Shown here: positions 46,979 through 55,108 of the stretch, in pieces
Layout of the letters: each line of letters starts with the position of its first letter
Position numbering within the stretch: the stretch's first letter is position 1
Assembly (NCBI RefSeq): GCF_019297835.1
Contig: NZ_CP079203.1
Coordinates: forward strand, 841,001 to 905,000
Length of the DNA: 64,000 nt
Origin: Sphingomonas sanguinis
Lineage (GTDB): Bacteria; Pseudomonadota; Alphaproteobacteria; Sphingomonadales; Sphingomonadaceae
Reading direction: 5' to 3'
The notes under the pieces: model-generated
What the model was told of the DNA's origin: nothing
Seen by the model: the letters and a program-made list of their open reading frames with translations, nothing else
Databases searched by the model: none
Position numbers and translations under genes: made by a program

Positions 46979-47726
46979 CCGCGAGGATCAGTTCCGTCTG
47001 CGGGATGGCACGCGGGGTGCCGACATCGAACCATAGCCCCTGGTGGACCTGGCCAAAGGCGCGGCCCGCCTCGATCGCGCGGTTCCAGAACAGGTTCGTA
47101 GAGAAGGGCCCCTCGGGCGCGTCGGCGATCAGGCGCGGGTGCAGGATCTGAAGCCCGGTATAGGAAAAAGGCGCGACCCGGCCGCGCTGACGCCGCGCGG
47201 TGATCCGGCCATCGGCGCCAAGGTAAAAGTCGCCCTGCCCATCATGATTGTGCGCCCGCGCCAGCGGCACCATCAGGAGGAGCGCGTCCATCGTCGCCTC
47301 GTCCCAGCGCGAGGCGAGCAGGCGGATCGCGTCGACCGGGCCGTCAATCCACAGATTGTCGCTGTTGACGACCAGGATCGGATCGTCCCCCAGCAAAGGC
47401 TTCGCCTTGACCAGCCCCCCGCCCGTTTCCAGCAACTGCTCGCGTTCGTCCGAGATGATGACTTCAATCCCCGGAAAGCGATCCTTCAGATGCGCTTCCA
47501 GCTGGTCGGCGAGGTAGTGGACATTGACCACCGCCCGCTCGATCCCCGCTGCAACCAGCCGGTCGAAGACATGGTCGATCAGCGGCTTGCCCGCCACCGA
47601 CACCAGCGGCTTGGGGCGCGTGGCGGTCAGCGGACGCATCCGCTTGCCCAACCCCGCCGCCATGACCATCGCGGTGCGCGGTACCCGGCCACCGGGGGTC
47701 GGACGGAGCGAGAGTTGCCGGGTCAT
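46971..47726 (-). CDS. murU: N-acetylmuramate 1-phosphate uridylyltransferase-like nucleotidyltransferase (MurU)
   Basis: The 251-residue protein has the nucleotidyltransferase motif AAGLGKRMRPLTATRPKPL at about 23-41 and the GGGLVKAKPLLGDDPILVVNSDN block (metal-binding Asp). It is adjacent to an AmgK-like kinase, with the starts and stops overlapping (47723-47726). AmgK and MurU together recycle MurNAc to UDP-MurNAc, bypassing de novo synthesis and lowering fosfomycin sensitivity in Pseudomonas and Caulobacter. It is part of the ahcY-to-addA run. Named by context and motif. Confidence 0.88.
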   Translation of the reverse strand: MTRQLSLRPTPGGRVPRTAMVMAAGLGKRMRPLTATRPKPLVSVAGKPLIDHVFDRLVAAGIERAVVNVHYLADQLEAHLKDRFPGIEVIISDEREQLLETGGGLVKAKPLLGDDPILVVNSDNLWIDGPVDAIRLLASRWDEATMDALLLMVPLARAHNHDGQGDFYLGADGRITARRQRGRVAPFSYTGLQILHPRLIADAPEGPFSTNLFWNRAIEAGRAFGQVHQGLWFDVGTPRAIPQTELILADG

Positions 47727-48700
47727 TGCGACAGCACCTTCGGATCGCCGCGCAGCTCGGGCGGCACATTGTCATCGAACCAAGCGGCCACCGGCGCCAG
47801 CACCGGCTGCGACAGATCGCGTTCCAGATAGGCCCAGACGCGCGGGCACAGCGCGGCATAACGCGGCTTGCCGTCGCGCTTCCAGAGGCGGGTGAAGATG
47901 CCGATGATCTTGGCGTTCCGCTGCGCGCCCAGCACATGATAGGCGTTCAGGAACGCATCGCCTTCGCCGGTCGCGGCCAGATAGCGCCTGAGCATCGCCT
48001 CTTCGATCGAGGGCTCGACATTGCGCCGCGCATCCTGGAGCAGCGAGACGAGGTCATAGGCCGGATGCCCGGCCAGCGCGTCCTGGAAGTCGAGCAGACC
48101 GAGCGTCCGTTTCGGCCCGACCAGCATCAGGTTCTCGACATGATAATCGCGCAGCACGGTGACGGGCCTGTCCGCCAGCGCATGGGCGAAGACCTGGTCC
48201 CAGGCGGCGCGATAACCCTCGACATCGACATCCAGGCCGACGGCGGGCGTGTACCATTCGGGCAGGAGCGCCGCCTCACGGTGAAGGACGGCGGTGTCAT
48301 AGGGCGCCAGCCCCTCGGGCGCGTGGTTGCGCAGCGCGGCCAGCAGGTCGACCGCATCGCTGTAGAGCTGCACCGTCGCATCGGGATCGGCCTCAATCGC
48401 CTCGCGCATCCGGTCGTCGCCGAAATCCTCGATCAGGACGAGGCCGCGTTCCTCATCCGCGCCCAGGATCGTCGGCGCGGCAAACCCCTTGCCGACCAGC
48501 CAGCGCGCAATGGCGATGAAGGGACGCGGGTCCTCATGCGGCGGCGGCGCGTCCATCAGGACGGCGCGGCGCGCCCCCAGCGTCACCCGGAAATAACGGC
48601 GGAACGAGGCGTCTCCGGCGAGCGGGGCGATCACCGCCCCCTCCCATCCCAGCATCGTCAGAAAGGCGGGCGCATCCGCCGGAGGGGTCATATCGGCCAT
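47723..48700 (-). CDS. amgK: Anomeric MurNAc/GlcNAc kinase-like phosphotransferase (AmgK)
   Basis: The 325-residue aminoglycoside-phosphotransferase-fold kinase has DASFRRYFRV near the N-terminus, an active-site VLRDYHVENLML (Asp/His/Asn catalytic loop) and LGLLDFQDALAGHPAYDLVSLLQD (metal-binding Asp). AmgK phosphorylates the anomeric position of MurNAc and GlcNAc in cell-wall recycling. It overlaps murU by four bases, and its start at 48700 lies inside the 3' end of tsaE by 13 bases. A second ATG at 48691 is possible. Confidence 0.9.
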   Translation of the reverse strand: MADMTPPADAPAFLTMLGWEGAVIAPLAGDASFRRYFRVTLGARRAVLMDAPPPHEDPRPFIAIARWLVGKGFAAPTILGADEERGLVLIEDFGDDRMREAIEADPDATVQLYSDAVDLLAALRNHAPEGLAPYDTAVLHREAALLPEWYTPAVGLDVDVEGYRAAWDQVFAHALADRPVTVLRDYHVENLMLVGPKRTLGLLDFQDALAGHPAYDLVSLLQDARRNVEPSIEEAMLRRYLAATGEGDAFLNAYHVLGAQRNAKIIGIFTRLWKRDGKPRYAALCPRVWAYLERDLSQPVLAPVAAWFDDNVPPELRGDPKVLSQ

Positions 48701-49134
48701 CGGTTTTCCCAGCCCGAGGGGACCTTTGCTGTCAAGATACGTCCGCCGCCCGGATCCAACTCGATGGTCAGCGCCAGCGCCTGCGGCCAGGCACCCTCGC
48801 CTGCCCGGTCGGGCCATTCGACGATCAGCGCGGAGTCCCACAGCGCCTCGTCCAGCCCCAGTTCCTCCATCTGCTCCGGCCCGTCGAGGCGATAGAGATC
48901 GACATGCAGGACCGGGATCTTGGTCTCGGGCGGCGCGTAGGGCTGGACGATGGCAAAGCTCGGGGACGGGGCCTCACCGGGCAGGCCGAGCGCGGCGAGC
49001 AGCCCGCGCGCCAGGCTGGTCTTGCCCGCCCCCAGCGTGCCGGTCAGCGTCACCACATCGCCGGGCCGGATATGCGCCGCCAGCCGACGCCCGAATTCCT
49101 CGGTGGCGGTGGCATCGGCCAGCCGGATCGTCAT
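48688..49134 (-). CDS. tsaE: tRNA threonylcarbamoyladenosine biosynthesis ATPase TsaE
   Basis: The 148-residue P-loop protein has Walker A GTLGAGKTSLARGLL at about 32-46 and the family LHVDLYRLDGPEQMEELGLDEAL. TsaE works with TsaB and TsaD to make t6A at position 37 of ANN-decoding tRNAs. It overlaps divL by four bases upstream and amgK by 13 downstream. The order divL-tsaE-amgK-murU-addB-addA-trxA is one I recall from other alphaproteobacteria. Confidence 0.95.
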   Translation of the reverse strand: MTIRLADATATEEFGRRLAAHIRPGDVVTLTGTLGAGKTSLARGLLAALGLPGEAPSPSFAIVQPYAPPETKIPVLHVDLYRLDGPEQMEELGLDEALWDSALIVEWPDRAGEGAWPQALALTIELDPGGGRILTAKVPSGWENRWPI

Positions 49135-51503
49135 GGATTTTCCTTTTCCGCCACGCGCCGGGGCAGTTCGACGGTGACCAGCGTGCCCTCCCCCGGTTCG
49201 GACAACAGGGTGACGGTGCCGCCATGCGCCTCGACGAATTTCTTGGCGAGCGGCAGGCCGAGGCCCAGCGCACGCTCGCCGGTCGCCTTGATGCCCGGCT
49301 CGGCAAACCGATCGAAGGCGCGCGCGACGGCCTGTTCGTCCATGCCCTGCCCGTCGTCCGACACCACGATCCGCGCGCGCGCCGAATCACCATCGGCGTG
49401 GAGCAGGATGCGCCCGCCCTCCGGCGTCTGTTCGACCGCATGGCGCAACAGATGCTCGATCGTCTCCTGCAACCGGCGGCGGTCGCCGGTGATCCGGCCG
49501 AGCGAGCGATGCACCTCGACCGCGAAGTCGAGCTTGCGGCGTCCCGCGATCGGCCGGATCGTATCGGCCGCCGCCCGCGCGACGCGGGCCAGTTCGACAT
49601 CCTCGCGCGCGATGCCGCCATCCGCCTGATCGCGGGTCAGGTCGAGCACATCGTCGACCAGCAGACCCAGCCGCTCGGTCGATTCAAGGATCGCCTCGAC
49701 ATAGCTCGTCGCCGTCTCCGGCAACGGTCCGGCGAAACCGCCATGCAGCATCTCGGCAAAACCGCTGATCGAGGTCAGCGGCGTGCGCAGCTCATAGCTC
49801 ATATTGGCGACGAAGGCGGTCTTGACCTTGTCCGCCGCCTCCAGCGCATCGGCACGATCCCGCAAGGCTTGTTCGGCGCGGCGGCTGTCCGTGATGTCGA
49901 GCAGCGTGAACAGCGCATTGCCATCGGGCAGCGGCACGCCCGCAAACTCGAAATGCCGCCCATCGGCGAAGGCGACGCGTCCGCCGCGCTGCTGCCGCTC
50001 GATCGTCGCGGAGCGGACGAGATCGACGATCAGCGCCCAGCGTCCCGGCGTCGCCAGTCGCTCCGCCACGCGCTCGGCAAAGGCATCGACACGCGGATGG
50101 CTGGTCAGGAAATCCTCTTCCAGACCCCAAAGCGCGCGGAAGCGGTTGTTCCACAGCTGCAACCGGCCATCGGCGGCGAACACGCCCAGCGCCTCGAACA
50201 GATTGTCGAAGGTCGCGGTGCGCACACGCAGCAGCGTGTCGCGCGCGGAGGCCAGCTGCACCTCCTCGGTGCGATCCTCGAAGATCATCAGCAGGCCGCC
50301 GTCGGGCAAAGGCTGCGCCACGACGCGCAAATGCGTGCCGCCGGGCAGATGCCATTGCTCCTCGATCCCGCCGCTCGCCTGGCGGAACCAGCCAACTCGC
50401 TCCGCCTTCCAGCCGGGGAAGTCGCGGACTTCGGGGCTGCGATTGGCCTCGCGCATCCGCTCCAGGATACGGTCGAATTCGGGATTGTCCGCCAACCACT
50501 CGGCGCGCATCGCGAACATGCGGCGGAAGGGCTGGTTGCAAAAGACGAGGCCACGGTCCGGTCCGAAATGCGCGACCGCCGCCGACAGCCGGTCGAGCAT
50601 CGCGCGCTGCGCCTCGGCAAAGCGCTTGGCGCCCGCGCGCGACTGTTCCAGATCCTCGATATCGACGGCGAAGCCCGCGATGCCGCCGGTCGGCAGCGGC
50701 ACGTCGAAGATACGTAACGCACGCCTTGCGCCGTCGATCGTCGCGGGCAGGACCTGCTCGTGCGGCCGTCCCTGATCGCGCGCCGCAGCCGCGCCTGCCA
50801 GCGGACCGCCCCGCCCCGACCCCTCGACCAGTTCCAGGCCGCGCCCGACGACATCGGCGGCATCCCGTCCCTCCACCGCCTCGACATAGGCGGTGTTGAC
50901 CATGGAGAGGCGCAGATCGGCGCCGCGATACCACATGGGCAGCGGGGCGGCCTCGATCAGTCCGGTCAGCGCCTGGAACGCATCGCCGAGCCGCCGGGCC
51001 TCGCCGTCGAGCCGGACGATCTCGTCCTGCGTCTCGGTCATGTCGAAGACCCAGATGACGACCTCTCCGGCCGCGCCCTGATGCGCGGGCGCGCGGGCAC
51101 CGTCGAACAGCAGGGTGCGCACCGATCCCTGCGGCCGGACGATCCGGCGGAAACGGCGCCCGGTCTTCTGCGCGGCGTTCAGATCGGCGGCGAGCAGCGC
51201 CTTGTCCTCAGACGTAAGCCCGGCGTCTTCATAGGCCAGTTCCTCGAGGAAGCGCGCCACATCGGCCAGACCCAGCCAGTCGGCCAGCCGCCGGGGCATT
51301 TCGATCCGCCCGTCGCTGCGGATCACCATCGCCTGGGCAGGACCGGCGCGCAGCATCGCATCAAGCCGGTCGCGCTCCAGCCGCACCGTGGATGCCTCCG
51401 TCCGGGCGCGGACACCCAGATAGAGCAGCACCATGCCAATCACGATCAGGGCACAGGCAGCGGCACCCAACAGGACCGCCTCGGTATCACCGATCGCAAT
51501 CAT
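49131..51503 (-). CDS. divL: DivL-like PAS-domain pseudo-histidine kinase (Tyr in place of the phospho-acceptor His)
   Basis: The 790-residue protein has one N-terminal transmembrane helix (about 9-32), several PAS domains (about 45-155, 170-285, 300-415, 425-540), a HisKA-like region and an HATPase domain (about 670-785). Where kinases have SHELRTP it reads SYELRTP, so the phosphorylated His is Tyr570. The N-box Asn also appears to be His688. Caulobacter DivL (Tyr550 by memory) has the same replacement and controls CckA and thus CtrA through DivK. Length and neighbours fit this assignment. The G-box (DDGQGMD, GLGLPLA) remains. Confidence 0.9.
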   Translation of the reverse strand: MIAIGDTEAVLLGAAACALIVIGMVLLYLGVRARTEASTVRLERDRLDAMLRAGPAQAMVIRSDGRIEMPRRLADWLGLADVARFLEELAYEDAGLTSEDKALLAADLNAAQKTGRRFRRIVRPQGSVRTLLFDGARAPAHQGAAGEVVIWVFDMTETQDEIVRLDGEARRLGDAFQALTGLIEAAPLPMWYRGADLRLSMVNTAYVEAVEGRDAADVVGRGLELVEGSGRGGPLAGAAAARDQGRPHEQVLPATIDGARRALRIFDVPLPTGGIAGFAVDIEDLEQSRAGAKRFAEAQRAMLDRLSAAVAHFGPDRGLVFCNQPFRRMFAMRAEWLADNPEFDRILERMREANRSPEVRDFPGWKAERVGWFRQASGGIEEQWHLPGGTHLRVVAQPLPDGGLLMIFEDRTEEVQLASARDTLLRVRTATFDNLFEALGVFAADGRLQLWNNRFRALWGLEEDFLTSHPRVDAFAERVAERLATPGRWALIVDLVRSATIERQQRGGRVAFADGRHFEFAGVPLPDGNALFTLLDITDSRRAEQALRDRADALEAADKVKTAFVANMSYELRTPLTSISGFAEMLHGGFAGPLPETATSYVEAILESTERLGLLVDDVLDLTRDQADGGIAREDVELARVARAAADTIRPIAGRRKLDFAVEVHRSLGRITGDRRRLQETIEHLLRHAVEQTPEGGRILLHADGDSARARIVVSDDGQGMDEQAVARAFDRFAEPGIKATGERALGLGLPLAKKFVEAHGGTVTLLSEPGEGTLVTVELPRRVAEKENP

Positions 51504-51581
51504 CCGAGAAAGGCCGGGCCGAAACGCTGCATCCGCCCATCTCTAGCCCGATCGGCACGCGATACGCCATAACGAAGGCCA

Positions 51582-51612
51582 AAGAAAAAGGGCCGCCCTT
51601 TCGGACGGCCCT
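51582..51612 (-). terminator. Rho-independent terminator of ahcY
   Basis: On the minus strand AAGGGCCGTCC and GGGCGGCCCTT form a strong stem around GAAA, followed by TTTTTCTT. It lies about 30 bases past the ahcY stop. Confidence 0.88.
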
Positions 51613-51642
51613 TCTGTCTCGCGCCTAGGCTCGAAGACGGGA

Positions 51643-53061
51643 TCAGTAGCGGTAATGATCCGGCTTGAACGGACCTTCGACCGGCACGCCGATGTAAGCG
51701 GCCTGCTTCTCCGACAGCTTCGACAGCTGGACGCCCAGCTTTTCGAGGTGGAGCGCGGCGACCTTCTCGTCGAGGTGCTTCGGCAGGACGTAGACTTCGT
51801 TCTTGTAGTTCTCGCCCTTGGTCCACAGCTCGATCTGGGCGAGCGTCTGGTTGGTGAACGAGGCCGACATCACGAAGCTGGGGTGGCCGGTCGCGCAGCC
51901 CAGGTTCACCAGGCGGCCCTTGGCCAGCACGATGATCTGCTTGCCGTCCGGGAACTCGACCAGGTCGGTGCCGGGCTTCACTTCGGTCCACTTGTAGTTC
52001 GACAGCGCCGCGATCTGGATCTCGCTGTCGAAGTGGCCGATGTTGCAGACGATCGACATGGGCTTCATCGCCTTCATGTGATCGGCGGTGATGACGTCGG
52101 CATTGCCGGTCGCGGTGACGAAGATGTCGGCGCGCTTCACGGCCTCATCCATGGTCACGACCTCGAAGCCTTCCATCGCCGCCTGCAGCGCGCAGATCGG
52201 GTCGATCTCGGTCACGAGCACGCGCGCGCCGCCATTGCGGAGCGACTGGGCCGAGCCCTTGCCCACGTCGCCGAAACCGGCGACCGCGGCGACCTTGCCC
52301 GCCAGCATGACGTCGGTGGCGCGACGGATCGCGTCGACGAGCGACTCCTTGCAGCCATAGAGGTTGTCGAACTTCGACTTGGTGACCGAGTCGTTGACGT
52401 TGATCGCGGGGAAAGGCAGCTCGCCCTTCTTCGCGATCTCGTACAGGCGGTGAACGCCAGTGGTCGTCTCTTCCGAAACGCCCTTCAGGTTCTTGACGGT
52501 CTGGGTCAGATAGCCCGGCTTCTTGGCGATGAACGCCTTGACCGAACGCTGGAACTCGACCTCTTCCTCATTCTCCGGCTCGCCGAAGGTCTGACCGGCT
52601 TCTACCTTTGCGCCCCAGAGCGCGAACATGGTCGCATCGCCGCCGTCGTCCAGGATGATGTTGGCGGTCGTGCCGTCCCCATTCTTGTCCCAGTCGAAGA
52701 TGTCGCCGACATAGTCCCAATATTCGGCCAGCGTTTCGCCCTTCACTGCGAAGACCGGGATACCGGCTGCGGCGATCGCGGCGGCGGCATGGTCCTGGGT
52801 CGAGAAGATGTTGCAGGTCGCCCAGCGCACATCGGCGCCGAGCGCGGTCAGCGTCTCGATCAGCACGGCGGTCTGGATCGTCATGTGCAGCGACCCGGTG
52901 ATGCGCGCGCCCTTGAGCGGCTGTTGAGCGCCGAATTCGTCGCGCAGGGCCATCAGGCCGGGCATCTCGGTCTCGGCGATCTTGATCTCGGCGCGGCCGA
53001 AATCAGCCAGGCTGATGTCCTTGATGACGTAATCGTTCTTGGTGGCGGCAGTCGTGGACAC
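51643..53061 (-). CDS. ahcY: Adenosylhomocysteinase (SAH hydrolase)
   Basis: The 472-residue enzyme hydrolyses S-adenosylhomocysteine to adenosine and homocysteine. Family blocks include [13 protein letters not shown], the NAD-binding [36 protein letters not shown] (catalytic Lys and Asn) and the invariant C-terminus PDHYRY. It contains the extra loop typical of bacterial forms (about 430-475 residues). A 20-bp perfect palindrome lies upstream of the start. A strong terminator separates it from divL. Confidence 0.98.
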   Translation of the reverse strand: MSTTAATKNDYVIKDISLADFGRAEIKIAETEMPGLMALRDEFGAQQPLKGARITGSLHMTIQTAVLIETLTALGADVRWATCNIFSTQDHAAAAIAAAGIPVFAVKGETLAEYWDYVGDIFDWDKNGDGTTANIILDDGGDATMFALWGAKVEAGQTFGEPENEEEVEFQRSVKAFIAKKPGYLTQTVKNLKGVSEETTTGVHRLYEIAKKGELPFPAINVNDSVTKSKFDNLYGCKESLVDAIRRATDVMLAGKVAAVAGFGDVGKGSAQSLRNGGARVLVTEIDPICALQAAMEGFEVVTMDEAVKRADIFVTATGNADVITADHMKAMKPMSIVCNIGHFDSEIQIAALSNYKWTEVKPGTDLVEFPDGKQIIVLAKGRLVNLGCATGHPSFVMSASFTNQTLAQIELWTKGENYKNEVYVLPKHLDEKVAALHLEKLGVQLSKLSEKQAAYIGVPVEGPFKPDHYRY

Positions 53062-53155
53062 GACGAAACTCCGTGCAAAATGGGGCCGACCAAGACGTGG
53101 CGCGCACGCCGATCGGCACGGCGCCCGCCTTAGCGGCGATCGCCTTAGGGATCAA

Positions 53156-53175
53156 ATATAAAGATATCTTTATAT
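53156..53175. promoter_or_regulatory. Perfect 20-bp palindrome upstream of ahcY
   Basis: ATATAAAGAT and ATCTTTATAT are exact reverse complements with no spacer, centred about 105 bases before the ahcY start. Upstream ahcY operators recognised by the ArsR-type regulator SahR are known in Proteobacteria, and this could be one; the exact consensus match is recollection only. Confidence 0.6.
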
Positions 53176-53205
53176 CGTTCAGCGCCTGTCGCGTGAGCTG
53201 CACAT

Positions 53206-53344
53206 ATTCCTCCCCTACAAGGGGCGGGGGACCATGCGCAGTATGGTGGAGGGGTGTCGCCATGGCGATGGCACCCGCACTCACAAAGGGCGGCACCCCT
53301 CCGTCAGTCCTACGGACTGCCACCTCCCCTTGCAGGGGAGGAAT
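53206..53344. repeat. MITE-like inverted-repeat element, copy 3 (family C)
   Basis: The left end ATTCCTCCCCTACAAGGGGC and the right end CCCCTTGCAGGGGAGGAAT are inverted repeats. Inside, GACCATGCGCAGTATGGTGG and CCGTCAGTCCTACGGACTGC match copies 1 and 2 with compensating changes. It lies between ahcY (upstream side) and the yqgE stop codon. Confidence 0.8.
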
Positions 53345-53351
53345 GATGTGG

Positions 53352-53933
53352 TCAGGCAGTCCCGCCGCCCATCACCAGCTGCCTGGGATCGACACCCGCC
53401 AAACCGAACGCCGCCTGCCAGCGATCCTCGGCCGCCACGTCGAACAGGATTTCCGGCTCGCCGCCGACGTTGAACCAGCATCCGGGCTCGCGCAGCTCCT
53501 GCTCGAGCTGGCCCGCGTCCCATCCGGCATAGCCCAGCGCGACGATCCATTGTTTCGGCCCGTTGCCCTCGGCGATGGCACGCAGCACGTCGACCGTGCT
53601 CGATAACACCCAACGGCCGCCGACATCGACGCTGTCCTGCCCCTGCCAGTCATGACTGTGCAGCACGAAGCCGCGACGTGGTTCGACCGGGCCACCATAA
53701 TGGACCGGGGCGTCGGGGATATCGCCATGCGCGATCTCGAACTGGTCGAGCAGCGTGTGGAAACCAATGCCGTCGATCGTCGCGCCAAGGCCGATGCCGA
53801 GCGCACCGCCCTCGTCATGCGCGCACATCGCGATGATGGCATGTTCGAAACGGGGATCGCCCATGCCGGGCAGCGCCAGCAGGAATTGGCCGGAAAGATA
53901 GGTCAGTTGATGCACGCCACCGATTATAGGCAT
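53352..53933 (-). CDS. yqgE: YqgE/AlgH family protein
   Basis: The 193-residue protein matches UPF0301: YLSGQFLLALPGMGDPRFEHAIIAMCAHDEGGALGIGL near the N-terminus, VHYGGPVEPRRGFVLH, and GYAGWDAGQLEQELREPGCWF in the C-terminal half. Members are widespread and linked to transcriptional control of alginate in Pseudomonas, without known mechanism. The start at 53933 has GAAGGGG a few bases upstream; the longer frame is not conserved. Confidence 0.93.
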   Translation of the reverse strand: MPIIGGVHQLTYLSGQFLLALPGMGDPRFEHAIIAMCAHDEGGALGIGLGATIDGIGFHTLLDQFEIAHGDIPDAPVHYGGPVEPRRGFVLHSHDWQGQDSVDVGGRWVLSSTVDVLRAIAEGNGPKQWIVALGYAGWDAGQLEQELREPGCWFNVGGEPEILFDVAAEDRWQAAFGLAGVDPRQLVMGGGTA

Positions 53934-54033
53934 CGCCCCTTCGCCTCGCCATGCTTGAAATCCAAATGCCGTCTGCGCCATGAACGTGGCAAAGCCCGGC
54001 ACGGTGCCGTGGCATAGCTTCCGCAAGGACCGC

Positions 54034-54516
54034 ATGATGACGATCAAGGTCGGAGACCGCCTGCCCGCCGCCAATCTAGTCAAGGTGACGCCCGAAGGCC
54101 CCGAACAGGTCAACACCACCGATTATTTCGCGGGCAAGCGCGTCGCGCTGTTCGCGGTGCCGGGCGCTTTCACCCCCACCTGCTCGGCGCAGCACCTGCC
54201 CGGGTTCATCGCCCAGGCGGACGCGGTGAAGGCCAAGGGCGTGGACGAGATCGCCTGCACCTCGGTCAACGACGTGTTCGTCATGAAGGCCTGGCGCCAG
54301 ACCAACGAAGCGAGCGCGATCACCATGCTGGCGGACGGCAATGCCGACTTCGCCAAGGCGATCGGCCTGACGCTGGACGGCACCAAGTTCGGCATGGGCA
54401 CGCGCAGCCAGCGCTACACGATGCTGGTCAATGACGGCGTCGTCGAGCAGCTGTTCGTCGAAGCGCCCGGCGAGTTCAAGGTCAGCTCGGCCGAGCATCT
54501 CCTCTCGGTCCTCTAA
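54034..54516 (+). CDS. Peroxiredoxin (Prx5/glutaredoxin-type)
   Basis: The 160-residue peroxiredoxin has the peroxidatic Cys50 in PGAFTPTCSAQHLPGF and the family segments VNDVFVMKAW and FGMGTRSQRYTML. It reduces hydrogen peroxide and alkyl hydroperoxides with glutaredoxin/glutathione or thioredoxin as donor. The ATG at 54034 has AAGGA six bases upstream; an ATG at 54037 is equally possible. It is divergent from yqgE. Confidence 0.94.
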   Translation: MMTIKVGDRLPAANLVKVTPEGPEQVNTTDYFAGKRVALFAVPGAFTPTCSAQHLPGFIAQADAVKAKGVDEIACTSVNDVFVMKAWRQTNEASAITMLADGNADFAKAIGLTLDGTKFGMGTRSQRYTMLVNDGVVEQLFVEAPGEFKVSSAEHLLSVL

Positions 54517-54563
54517 GTTACACCGCCGATCCGGTCGACCGCACGGTCGATCGGATCGGGAGT

Positions 54564-54589
54564 GGAACAGTGGTGGAGGCTCCGGCGTT
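54564..54589 (+). promoter_or_regulatory. Candidate EcfG (general stress) promoter
   Basis: GGAAC (54564-54568), 17 bases, then CGTT (54586-54589) matches the alphaproteobacterial EcfG consensus exactly, 45 bases before the start of the small Ala-rich protein. Confidence 0.6.
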
Positions 54590-54633
54590 TTTTGCCCATC
54601 AATGGATTAGGCACAACGAGAGGAGCTTTGGCC

Positions 54634-54852
54634 ATGACCACCTATGTCCCCCCCGAAAAGCAGGCGCAGGCGAAGAGCTTCACCGAAAAGGCGCAGGGTG
54701 CCGCCAAGGCGGCTGGCGACAAGGTGAAGGAGCATCCCTACGCCACCGCCGGGATCGCGGCGGGCGTGGCGGCGGCAGTTGCCGGCGCGGCGTTCGGCGC
54801 GTCGAAGCTGCGTTCGACGGGCGACGACGAGAATTCCGCCCAGGGGGCGTGA
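54634..54852 (+). CDS. Small Ala/Gly-rich protein, probable general-stress gene
   Basis: The 72-residue protein has a charged helical first half (KQAQAKSFTEKAQGAAKAAGDKVKEHPYA) and a Gly/Ala-rich helix with small-residue spacing (AGIAAGVAAAVAGAAFGAS). This looks like the C-terminal part of DUF883/ElaB-type or glycine-zipper proteins. AGGAG lies 9 bases before the ATG, and an EcfG-like promoter lies upstream. A protective or membrane-associated stress role is inferred. Confidence 0.72.
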   Translation: MTTYVPPEKQAQAKSFTEKAQGAAKAAGDKVKEHPYATAGIAAGVAAAVAGAAFGASKLRSTGDDENSAQGA

Positions 54853-54871
54853 CGCAAGCTATCGTCAAACT

Positions 54872-54900
54872 CCCTTCCCCAGGCACGGCTTGGGGAAGGG
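54872..54900. repeat. Intergenic hairpin of the CCTTCCCCA type
   Basis: CCCTTCCCCA (54872-54881) pairs with TGGGGAAGGG (54891-54900) around GGCACGGCT. The hairpin at 62269-62301 has the same design and, in reverse, nearly the same loop (GGCACAGGGCT). Confidence 0.65.
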
Positions 54901-54943
54901 ATGTCGCCAGTTATGTCGGCCACCTTTCCCCACCCCACTCTCC

Positions 54944-54970
54944 GTTCAGCCTGAGCCAAGTCGAAGGCCA
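54944..54970 (+). repeat. Dispersed repeat family A copy
   Basis: GTTCAGCCTGAGCCAAGTCG continuing AAGGCCA. An opposed copy follows at 55017-55044, so the two could pair in the gap before the AMP nucleosidase gene. Confidence 0.75.
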
Positions 54971-55016
54971 AAGGAATCCCTGCGTCCCCACCGCTCCGGA
55001 ACCAGATCCGGCGCGT

Positions 55017-55044
55017 GGCCTTCGACTTCGCTCAGGCTGAACGA
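55017..55044 (-). repeat. Dispersed repeat family A copy (inverted)
   Basis: GGCCTTCGACTTCGCTCAGG continuing CTGAACGA is the reverse of the copy at 54944. Confidence 0.75.
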
Positions 55045-55108
55045 GGTTTTGGAACTCACGTCGTGCCCCCGGCTTGCCAGAACTGGTGACACGGCTTAGC
55101 TCTGGCCG

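Noticed and set aside
44510-47101. 863-codon plus-strand frame across addB and murU
   Set aside because: It is antisense to well-supported genes and shows no domain pattern.
53062-53155. Possible SAH or SAM riboswitch in the ahcY leader
   Set aside because: I could not fit the leader to a known SAM or SAH riboswitch fold; the strong palindrome further upstream explains control more simply.
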